DNA from: Aureispira sp. CCB-E
GTDB taxonomy: Bacteria > Bacteroidota > Bacteroidia > Chitinophagales > Saprospiraceae
Reading direction: 5' to 3'
Assembly (NCBI RefSeq): GCF_031326345.1
Contig: NZ_CP133671.1
Coordinates: forward strand, 3,162,001 to 3,226,000
DNA: 64,000 nt
A program made the translations under genes and the position numbers. The notes beneath the pieces were generated by a model. The model saw nothing but the letters and a program-made list of their open reading frames with translations. It was not told the DNA's origin and searched no databases. Positions 52,028 to 60,754 of the stretch are shown here, one piece after another. Within the stretch, counting starts at the first letter, position 1; each line of letters starts with the position of its first letter.

Positions 52028-52867
52028 ATGAATCCTAAGATACAAGGATTAATCTTCGATGAAGATAAACAACAATTCAAAATAAGAGAGTTAGAAGTAT
52101 CTATTACTTCAAAATGCCATTTACAATGCAATAACTGTGGGTTTTGTATTCCTAGTCAACCATCACCTTCTCTTTCAGGAAATGTTATTGAGGAGCTTTC
52201 TGCAAGCTTGTCTCATTTAAAGAGATTAAATATTAATATAGGTAGTTTAGGGCTTTTAGGGGGAGAGCCGTCTTTTAATAAGAGTAATTTAGAATTAGCA
52301 CTTAAAGCCTTTTCAAAGTTTGATAATATTAATCGAATTGAAATAGTTTCTCATGGATTAACCCCTCAAAATATAACTAAAGAATCTTTAAAACTTATTG
52401 ACAAAATAAGCCTAAGCATTTATTTTGATAACAAGAAGTTAATTACTTTATGGGAAGAATATCTTTTAAAATTTGCCTCACACATTGAACTCAGTTTAAG
52501 AATTGAGAAAGTTTGGGATAGGTGGTTTGGAGAGGAGGTAGTTGATGATGAGAAAGCTCAGGAGTTGTTTGATTCTTGTTGGTATAGAAAACATTGTGTT
52601 ACTCTAGAAAGGCAACGAATTTTTATGTGTTCTAGAATTCCCAAATTATCTCAAGATAAAGAAGGTTTAATCTTAGATTCAACTACTAGCTTTGATGATA
52701 TTCTAAACTACCTAAACAAAACTGAATTCACTAATTCATGCAAATCATGTATTCCTATGATGGGGCTTTCAACAGTTAAAGCAGGAGTACAACCAGATAA
52801 TCGAATACATAAAATGATCCCTAAAGCAATTCAATTTTTAACATCTGAATTAAATGAAAAATCTTAG
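52028..52867 (+). CDS. Radical SAM protein
   Basis: 279 residues. C30-x3-C34-x2-C37 binds the SAM 4Fe-4S cluster. 'GLLGGEPSF' (about 75-83) is the GGE SAM motif. Further cysteines in the last third ('CWYRKHCV', 'MCSRIP', 'CKSCIP') suggest a second cluster as in SPASM/twitch proteins. It opens a five-gene operon; its last bases overlap the kinase start. The substrate may be a nucleotide-like product of the HAD/kinase/phosphoribosyltransferase partners; inference. Confidence 0.82.
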   Translation: MNPKIQGLIFDEDKQQFKIRELEVSITSKCHLQCNNCGFCIPSQPSPSLSGNVIEELSASLSHLKRLNINIGSLGLLGGEPSFNKSNLELALKAFSKFDNINRIEIVSHGLTPQNITKESLKLIDKISLSIYFDNKKLITLWEEYLLKFASHIELSLRIEKVWDRWFGEEVVDDEKAQELFDSCWYRKHCVTLERQRIFMCSRIPKLSQDKEGLILDSTTSFDDILNYLNKTEFTNSCKSCIPMMGLSTVKAGVQPDNRIHKMIPKAIQFLTSELNEKS

Positions 52868-53420
52868 AAGAATTGGTTTATATGGAGTAAAGGGAGTTGG
52901 AAAAACAACTATATTAAAAGAAGTTAATAAATTAACTTCTAATGCAGTTTGGCTAGAAGGGGCAAAATTAGTCTTAGATGCTGCAAAATTGCCTTTAACT
53001 GAATTTAAAAAATTGCCAAAAGATAAGAAGCACTTATTTAGAGAGCAAGCAATAGAAAAGGCTATTGAGGTTCAATCAAAAATGAATAAACATATTTTGA
53101 TTGATGGGCATCTAGTGTTTCCAAAAGGAGAAGATGAATTTGAAAATGTAATGACAGATAAAGATAATCTCTTTTATACTGATTTTGTTTATTTAGTGTT
53201 CCCTCCAAAAGTTATTCTTCAACGACAAAAAGATGATTTGATAAAAAAGCGAATATACTCCTTAAAAACTATTAAAAACTGGATAGAGTTTGAAATGTCT
53301 GAGTTGGAAAAGGTTTGTGAATTATATAAAATAAATTTACATATTTTAAGTGCGAAAAGTAATTCTGATTGTATAAATTTCATTCTTAATTTAATTAACC
53401 CTAATAACAATGCTGAATGA
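52854..53420 (+). CDS. P-loop nucleotide kinase-like protein
   Basis: 188 residues. Walker A 'GVKGVGKTT' (11-19). 'ILIDGHLVFP' (about 82-91) resembles the DxH/Dx[GH] strand of nucleoside-monophosphate kinases, and 'IYLVFPPKVILQRQKDD' the lid/Arg part. An adenylate-kinase-like or AAA_33-like small-molecule kinase. Overlaps both neighbouring genes by 10-14 bases, so is translationally coupled. Confidence 0.75.
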   Translation: MKNLRRIGLYGVKGVGKTTILKEVNKLTSNAVWLEGAKLVLDAAKLPLTEFKKLPKDKKHLFREQAIEKAIEVQSKMNKHILIDGHLVFPKGEDEFENVMTDKDNLFYTDFVYLVFPPKVILQRQKDDLIKKRIYSLKTIKNWIEFEMSELEKVCELYKINLHILSAKSNSDCINFILNLINPNNNAE

Positions 53421-54162
53421 GCAAGAAAACATTTCAAGAGTTGAGGCTTGTATAAATGAAATACTTGCCCAAAGTGATAAGTCCATTTTTCTGATTATTG
53501 ATGGAGATAGGACTTTAATTTCTACTGATAGCACTAAGTATTTTTTTAAACACTTAGAGCTAGAGTTTATAGAAATAAAATCAATTTTTCAAAAGTATGA
53601 TTACACTTTTGAAGCATTTTACCATGTTGCTTTATTTTATTCTAGGATTGATGAGAAAAGATATAAAGAGGCATGCATAGCAAGTGCAAAAGCTGTAAAT
53701 ATATATTCTGATTTTTTAAAATTTATAAAGGCAGTAAAGGATAAAACGGAATTAATATTAATTACTTCAGGTATAGCTCAAAGTTGGCAAAATGTTATTG
53801 ACAACCATTCATTGGATTTTATGCATTTAATAGGAGGGAATTATTTCCCAAAAGAAAAATTTGTAGTGGATAAAAATGCAAAAGGTATTATTGCTAATAA
53901 ACTAAAACTTGCTGGAAAAAAAGTTTTTGCTTTTGGAGATACACTTATTGATTTTGATATGTTACAGAATGCTCATCATTCTTATTTAATAGTAAATGAG
54001 AAGATGAATAAAGATATTATTCCTCATTCTCATGAAATTGCTCATTTGAAGCAAATATCATTTAGTAGTGATTCCCATCAAAACTTACCTCTTACTGATT
54101 TAATAAAAGTTACATCTCTTATTCATAAATACTATGAGAACAGCACTAACAAAAATTCTTAG
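53410..54162 (+). CDS. HAD-superfamily phosphatase
   Basis: 250 residues. Motif I D31-G-D-R-T35 (nucleophile D31), motif II in 'LILITSG' (about 118), and the last motif 'VFAFGDTLIDFDML' (about 175-188, D-x4-D). Central helical cap. Serine-phosphatase/P5N-like subgroup by length. Overlaps the kinase stop and the LRR gene start. Probably dephosphorylates an intermediate in the same pathway. Confidence 0.8.
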   Translation: MLNEQENISRVEACINEILAQSDKSIFLIIDGDRTLISTDSTKYFFKHLELEFIEIKSIFQKYDYTFEAFYHVALFYSRIDEKRYKEACIASAKAVNIYSDFLKFIKAVKDKTELILITSGIAQSWQNVIDNHSLDFMHLIGGNYFPKEKFVVDKNAKGIIANKLKLAGKKVFAFGDTLIDFDMLQNAHHSYLIVNEKMNKDIIPHSHEIAHLKQISFSSDSHQNLPLTDLIKVTSLIHKYYENSTNKNS

Positions 54163-56830
54163 AGCAAAAAAACAAAACTGGGAGTTTCTAGATTTAAGTG
54201 GTCTTGGAATGAAAGAACTACCTCAAGAAGTTTTTGAATTGATACATTTAAAGACTCTTCGATTAGGGAAATATAGGACTAAAATAAAGAATGCCATAAC
54301 TATTATTCCAAAAGAAATAGCAAAATTAAAAAATCTTGAAAAATTAGACTTAACAGATAATAAAATTTCTGAACTCCCACCTGAGATAGCTCAACTAAAT
54401 AATTTGGAAATACTTATTCTCAGTAGTAATAAATTTACTGTAGTTCCTTCTGAATTAACTAAAATGACTAATCTTAAAGAGTTATTTTTAGGGAATAATA
54501 GAATCTCGGTCTTGCCAACAGAAATAAAACATTTATCCAATCTTATTAGTCTGAGGTTGAACAGTAATAAGTTTACATCAATTCCAGATGAGATAAACTT
54601 ATTGAACAAGCTTCAATACCTATATCTATACGATAATCCTATAAAAAATGTTCCTAAAGAAATTTTGGGCTTAAATGGAAAAGATAATGTATGTTCATTG
54701 ATAAAACAATGGTTTATTGATAAAACTGAAGGAGAAAGCTATATCTATGAGGCTAAACTAATACTTGTTGGAGAAGCAGAAGCAGGAAAGACATCATTAT
54801 CAAAAAAATTGCGTAATCCTAATTATAAATTAAATCCTACTCAACCAATGACCAAAGGTATAGAGGTTAAGAAATGGGTATTTGATTATGACGAAGACCA
54901 AAATTTTCATACCTATATTTGGGATTTTGGAGGACAGGATATTATGCATTCTACACATAGGTACTTTTTAACTGAACGGTCTCTCTATGTTTTAGTTGTT
55001 GATATACGAGCTGAAAAAACGGATTTTTATTACTGGTTAAATTTGATAGAACTCTTTAGTTCTGGAAGTCCTGTAATTATTGTCTTGAATGAGAAACATT
55101 CCTATAGTAAGGAAATTCCAAATGCAATTATAAAGAGATTTGAAAATGCTATTGTAGGGGTTTATAACGTAGATCTTAAAACAAATAGTGGATTATCTGA
55201 ATTGACTGAAATCATAAAATCAAATTTGAAAACACTTCCTCATATTGGGAAAGAAAAGATGCTAAATAAATGGCTATCAATACGAAATGACCTGCAAAAA
55301 AGAACTAATGATTATATCTCATATGATGATTACCAACTAATAACTCAAAAGCATGGAGTACAAAATGTAGAGCAATCGTTAAGTATTGCAAAAATTTTGC
55401 ATGAATTAGGAGTTATCTTACATTTTCAAAATCATCCTGTTCTTAGAAACACAATAATATTAAATAAAGCTTGGGCGACAGAAGCGGTTTATTTGGTCCT
55501 CTTAGATAAACAAATAACGAAGAATCATGGGAAAATCACTTTTAAGGATTTAGATAGAATTTGGAAAAAATACTCATTAACGAAAAGAGTTGACTTGATA
55601 CAACTTATGATTAGGTTTCTTCTTTGTTATGTTGTTGAGGAGAATAAAACTTATATTATACCTCAGTTGTTACCAGAAAATGCTCCTAATGAAGATTATC
55701 AAATTAATTTTAAGGAGGATGAAATATACTTTAGATACAAGTATGAAAAGTTTATCCCTAAAGGGATTGTATCTCAGCTTATAGTAAAAATGCATGAAGA
55801 TATTTATGATGAAACACAATGGAAGAGTGGTGTTGTGTTTTGCATTGATTCTACTTTTGCTGAAGTAACAGAAGATTTCGTAGATAGGAAGATTAATATT
55901 CGTATTTCTGGTTTACATAAACGAAATGCTCTTTCTGTGATAAGAAAAAAACTAAAAGAGATAAATTTTTCTTTTAAAAAGCTGAGTGTGATTGAAGAAA
56001 TTCCATGTGGTTGTAAGTTGAATACAGAGGAAGGGAAACCATTCTTTTTTCCACGAAATAATTTAGAGAATTTCAAAGAAAACAATCACAAGACAATCCA
56101 ATGTCATACTTGTTCAAAAAACCTAACAGTTTTACAATTATTAGATTCTGTATTGAGTGATAGTGGATATATAAATGAGTTAGAAGAAGAATTTTTTAAT
56201 AACCCAATTAATAAGGTTGATTTTGTGAAGAATTTGATTGAAGGAGGTGAAATGAGAGATGTAGAATTTAAATCTACTTTGTTTGTTCCTTTGGGGAGTG
56301 AAGATTATTTTAGGGAAAAGAAAAAAATAGAATCGCTAATAGAAAAGTTTAAAAAAGAAGGAAACAAGAAAGCCCTTGAAAAAAATAAGGAGAGATTAGA
56401 AGATCTTGAGAAAAAAAAGAATAACGATAAAGCAGTTAAACACAGTACAATGAAAAATGTTGCTGCATTAGCAAATACTGATGGAGGGTATATTCTTATT
56501 GGTGTTTCGGATGACAAAGAAATATTAGGACTTGAGAATGACTTTAATAGGAATAATAAGTCTGATAAGTTCGATTCATTTAATACAGATTTTGATACTT
56601 TAATAACTCAATATATTGGAAATCATATTCAAAGTTTTATAAAACCAGAGTTTGTTGAAATTGGTAAAAAACATGTTTTCATTCTAACCGTAAAAACATC
56701 TGATTCACTTGTTACATTAAAAATAGGCGAAGATGGTAAAAATACTTCAGATGTATATGTAAGAGGAGCAGGCTCAGCTCGAAAACTTGGGGCGGATGAT
56801 TTAATAAAATTGGTCATGTCTAGAAAATAA
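54134..56830 (+). CDS. LRR-Roc-COR GTPase fused to zinc ribbon and AlbA_2 domain
   Basis: 898 residues. Order: short leading helix; ~6 leucine-rich repeats (about 17-185, 'L..L.L..N.I..LP.EI' spacing); Roc GTPase (G1 'GEAEAGKTS' near 214, G3 'DFGGQD' near 264, G4 written N-E-K-H instead of N-K-x-D near 321); COR-like helical region with winged helices (to ~600); zinc ligands C-G-C ... C-H-T-C (about 623-660); and a Schlafen-type AlbA_2 domain from ~702 ('VEFKSTL', 'ALANTDGGYILIGVSDD'). A sensor-GTPase-nucleic-acid-binding layout. Overlaps the HAD gene by 29 bases. Confidence 0.85.
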   Translation: MRTALTKILRAKKQNWEFLDLSGLGMKELPQEVFELIHLKTLRLGKYRTKIKNAITIIPKEIAKLKNLEKLDLTDNKISELPPEIAQLNNLEILILSSNKFTVVPSELTKMTNLKELFLGNNRISVLPTEIKHLSNLISLRLNSNKFTSIPDEINLLNKLQYLYLYDNPIKNVPKEILGLNGKDNVCSLIKQWFIDKTEGESYIYEAKLILVGEAEAGKTSLSKKLRNPNYKLNPTQPMTKGIEVKKWVFDYDEDQNFHTYIWDFGGQDIMHSTHRYFLTERSLYVLVVDIRAEKTDFYYWLNLIELFSSGSPVIIVLNEKHSYSKEIPNAIIKRFENAIVGVYNVDLKTNSGLSELTEIIKSNLKTLPHIGKEKMLNKWLSIRNDLQKRTNDYISYDDYQLITQKHGVQNVEQSLSIAKILHELGVILHFQNHPVLRNTIILNKAWATEAVYLVLLDKQITKNHGKITFKDLDRIWKKYSLTKRVDLIQLMIRFLLCYVVEENKTYIIPQLLPENAPNEDYQINFKEDEIYFRYKYEKFIPKGIVSQLIVKMHEDIYDETQWKSGVVFCIDSTFAEVTEDFVDRKINIRISGLHKRNALSVIRKKLKEINFSFKKLSVIEEIPCGCKLNTEEGKPFFFPRNNLENFKENNHKTIQCHTCSKNLTVLQLLDSVLSDSGYINELEEEFFNNPINKVDFVKNLIEGGEMRDVEFKSTLFVPLGSEDYFREKKKIESLIEKFKKEGNKKALEKNKERLEDLEKKKNNDKAVKHSTMKNVAALANTDGGYILIGVSDDKEILGLENDFNRNNKSDKFDSFNTDFDTLITQYIGNHIQSFIKPEFVEIGKKHVFILTVKTSDSLVTLKIGEDGKNTSDVYVRGAGSARKLGADDLIKLVMSRK

Positions 56831-56842
56831 TATATAAGTCTA

Positions 56843-57433
56843 ATGATTTTTAATGAATATACAGATAAAAAAGCAGTACAGTTATTAGCGACTCAATCAA
56901 GAAGAATAGATATTTCTTCTTTAGAGCTATGTACAGTTCATCTTGAGATGGGGAAATATTTAGCTTATGAAATACTTGAAGAATTAGAGTTAGAAGAAAC
57001 TAGGATTCAGCATGTACAAGGAGTGAAAACAGGGATGAAATTAAAAAATGAGAATGAAATAATAATTTTTCCTCTAATGCGAGCAGGACTTTATGCTGCT
57101 GAAGGGATAAGAAGTGTTATTAAAGACTCGCAGTTTGCACCTTACAGTAAGGAAGAGGAAGAAAAACTTAGTTTAGAAAATAAAACAATTATTCTTGTTG
57201 ACTCTGTTATTAATACAGGCAAGAGCATTCTTAAAATAATAGATAGCTTAAACAAAAAATCGATAAAAAAAATAATAGTTGCAACTCTTATTTTGCAAAA
57301 GGATGCACTTGGGCTTTTTGAAAAATATGAAAGCATCTCATTGTACTCTTTAAGAGTTTCAGAGAATAAATATACTGGAAAAGGGGGAACAGATACAGGA
57401 AATAGACTATTTAATACTATAAAAAGGCTTTAA
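56843..57433 (+). CDS. Uracil phosphoribosyltransferase-like protein
   Basis: 196 residues, close to UPRT length. PRPP loop 'IILVDSVINTGKSI' (about 114-127) and 'FPLMRAGLYAAEGI' (about 75-88), the conserved R-A-G-x-G-like stretch of UPRT. The C-terminal 'YTGKGGTDTGNRLF' matches the uracil-binding loop's G-D-x-G-D-R-x-F-G-T only loosely (T-G-N-R), so the base it uses may not be uracil. Last gene of the five, 12 bases after the GTPase gene. Confidence 0.82.
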   Translation: MIFNEYTDKKAVQLLATQSRRIDISSLELCTVHLEMGKYLAYEILEELELEETRIQHVQGVKTGMKLKNENEIIIFPLMRAGLYAAEGIRSVIKDSQFAPYSKEEEEKLSLENKTIILVDSVINTGKSILKIIDSLNKKSIKKIIVATLILQKDALGLFEKYESISLYSLRVSENKYTGKGGTDTGNRLFNTIKRL

Positions 57434-57466
57434 CAGTTTGGCAAAATACTGCCGACAACAATTCAA

Positions 57467-57568
57467 TTAGCGATCAAAATTAAGTTGAAGTGGGATCGTG
57501 GGATCCCACTAATTTTATAATGTTCTTGTAGTGAATGCTTCAAGCACTGTTGTTAGAATAGCCTTTTA
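57467..57568. repeat. Boundary repeat, copy 2 (related to 7728-7820)
   Basis: AATTAGCGATCAAAATTAAG, an AGTGGGATC/GATCCCACT hairpin, and ACTAATTTTATAATG, then CACTGTTGTTAGAATAGCC. Marks the cargo-recombinase junction in element B. Confidence 0.75.
57489..57515 (+). terminator. Terminator after the cargo operon
   Basis: AGTGGGATC (57489-57497) / GATCCCACT (57502-57510) perfect 9-bp stem with 4-nt loop, followed by AATTTT. Confidence 0.75.
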
Positions 57569-57576
57569 TGCAACCT

Positions 57577-58740
57577 CTACCAATCCACCCCATCCAAAGC
57601 ATCATTAATAATCTTATTCGACAGATGCAGATAAACCATAGTCGTTTCCAATTTAGAATGCTGTAGAATAGACTTTAGAATATGAATCGGCACCTTAGAA
57701 GCCAAATGTGTGGCAAAGGTATGGCGAGCCACATGGCTCGTTAGTTTTTTGTGAATGGATGCCCGTTCTGCCAAAGTTTTTAAAACTCGATTGTAATACT
57801 GGTTGGCATACGCATGAAAGATAGGATCCTGAGGAGCCATGCCGTGCAACAGGTATTTGTTGACAATTTCCGTTGGTTTGTGTCCATAGAGTTTGTACAA
57901 AGGCAAGATCAATTGTTTGCCCGTTTTTTGCGCCACAATTTTTAAGACATAACCTAGGTAGTCCTGCTCGATATTCTCCCGTTTGACCGAACGAACATCT
58001 GCAAAACGCAAGCCCGTATAACAAGAAAAGAGAAACATATCCCGAATCAGCTCCAAGTAAAATTCTTCTCGTCCAAAGGAGAGCTGCTCCAGCTGTACGA
58101 CTTCCTGTTGAGTGAGCACCGTGCGCTCCGTTTTCACCTGTTTGGGGCTAAATTTCTTGTAAGGATTCTTATTGGCATCAAAAATGTCTCGTTTGATGGC
58201 GACATTAATATAACGTCTTAGTTGCTTGTGATGCGTGTAAATGGTATTAACATGCAAGCCATGGCTTGCCAAGAATCGGTCGTACTCTAGGATTAAATCA
58301 TAGGTCAAATCCGCAAAAAGAATTTTCTTTCGAAACTTCTTGAGATAGTTGAGCGCTGTCTTTTGTTTTTTCTTGGTTTCTTTGGCTAGGGTAGAGCTGT
58401 TGGTCATCTCGTATTCAAAAAACTCGGTAAAGGAATTGAGATCCTCGTAGCGTTTGGTGTTTTCCAACTGCGTTAGGGTAACAGAGCCTTGTTTTTTGAT
58501 CAACTCTAGGGCGTAGGTTTCCATCCGATCAATTTGCCTTCTAATTTCATTGTTAAAGGCCATGGCATTGGGATGGTCAACCACTTGCTTGCGCTTGGGG
58601 CTCCATTGTTTGGGGGTAACGTAGATGTTGGTGGAAAAGAATTTGGCTTTGTTGTTCAAATAAGCTTTGATTTGAATCAATGCGGTTCCGTTTTTACGGA
58701 GTTGGTGTTTACGATTGTAAACAATAGAGAAATTAATCAT
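57577..58740 (-). CDS. Tyrosine recombinase/integrase of element B
   Basis: 387 residues from the ATG at 58740 (the longer frame to 58791 adds a non-conserved 17 residues). Same arrangement as the one at 10388-11551: arm-binding N-terminus, core-binding domain, catalytic Arg in 'TGLRFAD', H-x-x-R in 'HVARHTFA', Tyr in 'TTMVYLHLS'. It lies 214 bases from the tRNA end it presumably uses. No excisionase directly beside it; the HTH gene at 50136 may do this. Confidence 0.94.
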   Translation of the reverse strand: MINFSIVYNRKHQLRKNGTALIQIKAYLNNKAKFFSTNIYVTPKQWSPKRKQVVDHPNAMAFNNEIRRQIDRMETYALELIKKQGSVTLTQLENTKRYEDLNSFTEFFEYEMTNSSTLAKETKKKQKTALNYLKKFRKKILFADLTYDLILEYDRFLASHGLHVNTIYTHHKQLRRYINVAIKRDIFDANKNPYKKFSPKQVKTERTVLTQQEVVQLEQLSFGREEFYLELIRDMFLFSCYTGLRFADVRSVKRENIEQDYLGYVLKIVAQKTGKQLILPLYKLYGHKPTEIVNKYLLHGMAPQDPIFHAYANQYYNRVLKTLAERASIHKKLTSHVARHTFATHLASKVPIHILKSILQHSKLETTMVYLHLSNKIINDALDGVDW

Positions 58741-58812
58741 GGTTTTAATACTTGAAAAAATTAAAGAAAATGAAAAAACTCCTTTAATCAAGTATTAATA
58801 TGGGAACAAAAC

Positions 58813-58836
58813 GGGTACCGAATGGGTACCGAAAAG
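58813..58836. promoter_or_regulatory. Doubled site upstream of recombinase B (candidate arm-type site)
   Basis: GGGTACCGAATGGGTACCGA: two GGTACCGA units 11 bp apart, in the position of the GTAACAAA double motif of recombinase A. Each integrase thus has its own version of the site. Confidence 0.5.
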
Positions 58837-58953
58837 TAGTGTAGAAGTATGTAAATGAACCGTAACATGGGATAAAAAAGAAAACCAAAAAACTAGCTGA
58901 AACGGCGATTTTTACTAGGTTTTTGGTTCTTTTTGCAACCGAATGCAACGTGT

Positions 58954-58975
58954 GAATTGTGCCCAGGACAAGATT
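58954..58975. other. Attachment-site repeat at the tRNA-Leu 3' end
   Basis: 22 bp identical to 11760-11781, overlapping the tRNA acceptor/T-arm 3' strand. Right boundary of element B; the tRNA remains whole. Confidence 0.92.
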
Positions 58976-59044
58976 CGAACTTGCACGCCCTACACGAGCA
59001 CCAGCCCCTCAAGCTGGCGTGTCTACCAATTCCACCACCTGGGC
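58960..59044 (-). tRNA. tRNA-Leu (anticodon GAG)
   Basis: 85 nt without encoded CCA. Acceptor GCCCAGG/CCTGGGC with discriminator A; anticodon stem CCAGC/GCTGG with loop TTGAGGG, anticodon GAG; long variable arm; T-arm with GTTCGAATC. Class II tRNA, leucine. Its 3' end is the integration target. Confidence 0.95.
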
Positions 59045-59182
59045 ATTATTGTTTCCAATAATTATCGGAAGGCAAATATACTTAGTTTTTGGATTAATAC
59101 AAATTTCCGTACTTTTTTATTTTGAACAATAGATATTCTTTAATTGTTCCTAAGAAATCATTTATTTTAACAAAAAAAATCA

Positions 59183-59782
59183 ATGGTAGAATTATTATTA
59201 ACAAGACTAGGGAAGTATGCCTCTTTAACAGAAGAAGAAGCAACTTATTTAGCAGAACATTTGGTGATAAAAAAATATGCTAAAAATGAAGTGATTTTTT
59301 CAGAAGGAAATATAGCTCGAACGATTTACTTTGTTTTAGAAGGATGTGTGCGATTATATTATAATGTAGAAGGAATTGACAAAACGGCATTTTTTTATAC
59401 CGAAGGAGATTTTATTTGTGCAGGAGAGAGCTATAATTTAGAAGTTCCAGCTATAGAAAACTATCAAGCTATAGAGGACAGTATTGTTGTTCTATTCGAT
59501 AAAAGTTGGAATGAAAAATTAATGCATGCTTTTCCTGTTTTTCAACACATCGCCTTGGTAGCGACAGAGAATGAATTAATTGCTTGCCAAAAAATGTTGG
59601 CTTCTTTTGTTACGCAAAGCCCAACGCAACGTTATGTTAAGTTGTTGGAAAGTGATGGGGATTTATTCTTGAGAGTTCCACAGCAATATATTGCTTCTTA
59701 TTTGGGGGTTTCTCCAGAAACATTGAGTCGGATAAAAAAAAGAATTGCTAACAAACGCTTACTTGACGATGGTCAAGAATAA
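59183..59782 (+). CDS. Crp/Fnr-family transcriptional regulator
   Basis: 199 residues. Cyclic-nucleotide-binding-like beta-roll (about 20-115: 'VIFSEGNIARTIYFVLEGCVRLYY') but no clear cAMP phosphate-binding R-S motif. The C-terminal HTH is short ('VPQQYIASYLGVSPETLSRIKKRI', about 165-190). Typical of the Bacteroidota group of Crp-like proteins. First chromosomal gene outside the element; likely regulates the next gene. Confidence 0.88.
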   Translation: MVELLLTRLGKYASLTEEEATYLAEHLVIKKYAKNEVIFSEGNIARTIYFVLEGCVRLYYNVEGIDKTAFFYTEGDFICAGESYNLEVPAIENYQAIEDSIVVLFDKSWNEKLMHAFPVFQHIALVATENELIACQKMLASFVTQSPTQRYVKLLESDGDLFLRVPQQYIASYLGVSPETLSRIKKRIANKRLLDDGQE

Positions 59783-59836
59783 GCTGGTTGAGATGCCTTA
59801 GTTTTGCGTTATCGAATTATAATAAAGCAAAACAGC

Positions 59837-60697
59837 ATGAAAACAAAACAAGTATTATTAGCAGGTGGAACAGGTTATTTAGGTGGTTATGTGTTGCAAG
59901 AATTGTTACAGAAAGGGCATCGAACAAGGGCGATTGTTAGGTCTTTGAAAAAGATTAATACTCAACATCCGTTGTTGGAGTTGAAAGAAGGACAAGTGAC
60001 TCAAAAGGAAAGTTTAAAAGGGATATGTGAAGGAATTGATGTGGTTATCAGTACGGTCGGGATTACTAGGCAGAAAGATGGGCTAACATATATGGATGTG
60101 GATTATCAGGCTAATTTAAATCTCTTGGAAGAAGCCAAACGAGCAGGAGTACAGAAATTTATTTATGTTTCCGCTATTAATGGGGATGCTCTTAGAGACT
60201 TGAAAATATTTGAAGCCAAAGAGCGTTTTGTAGATGCCTTAAAGGAGTCAGGACTGGCATATGTAGTGCTTCGACCCAATGGGTTTTTCTCAGACATGAA
60301 GGATTTTTTGAAAATGGCTAAAAATGGACGCGTATATTTATTCGGAGATGGAAACTGTCAATTAAACCCTATTCATGGAGCAGATTTGGCAGAGGTTTGT
60401 GTTACTAGTATTGGTAAAAGTACTAGAGAAGTGGTTGTAGGAGGTCCTGATTTGTTTACACAAAATGAGTTGGCAGAATTGGCGTTAGAGGCATGGGGAA
60501 ATAAAGTTAAAATTGTACATTTGCCGGACTGGATACGCCGAGGAATTATTTTTATAATGAGAACATTTACTTCTTCTAAAACGTATGGTCCTATTGAGTT
60601 TTTCTTGACAGCTATGGCAGTAGATAATATAGCTCCTAAATATGGTCAAAAACGTTTAAAATATTTCTTTGAACAAGAAGTTAGCAATATAAAGTAA
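59837..60697 (+). CDS. NAD(P)H-binding atypical SDR/NmrA-like protein
   Basis: 286 residues from ATG 59837 (an upstream in-frame start at 59804 adds 11 residues). Rossmann N-terminus 'LLAGGTGYLGGYVLQEL' (G-G-x-G-x-x-G), 'DVVISTVGITRQ' and 'YVSAINGD' strands, and 'RPNGFFSDM' typical of atypical SDR a5/NmrA proteins. The catalytic Tyr-Lys pair is absent, as normal for the group. 54 bases after the regulator gene and probably controlled with it. Confidence 0.85.
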   Translation: MKTKQVLLAGGTGYLGGYVLQELLQKGHRTRAIVRSLKKINTQHPLLELKEGQVTQKESLKGICEGIDVVISTVGITRQKDGLTYMDVDYQANLNLLEEAKRAGVQKFIYVSAINGDALRDLKIFEAKERFVDALKESGLAYVVLRPNGFFSDMKDFLKMAKNGRVYLFGDGNCQLNPIHGADLAEVCVTSIGKSTREVVVGGPDLFTQNELAELALEAWGNKVKIVHLPDWIRRGIIFIMRTFTSSKTYGPIEFFLTAMAVDNIAPKYGQKRLKYFFEQEVSNIK

Positions 60698-60754
60698 TAA
60701 TCATAGTGGCAGTCTATACATGAGGGACTGTCACCAATAAACATTTGAATAATT

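Noticed and set aside
52028-57433. Simple pyrimidine salvage operon
   Set aside because: A UPRT alone would fit, but the overlap with radical SAM, HAD and a receptor-like GTPase on a mobile element does not, and the UPRT base-binding loop is altered.
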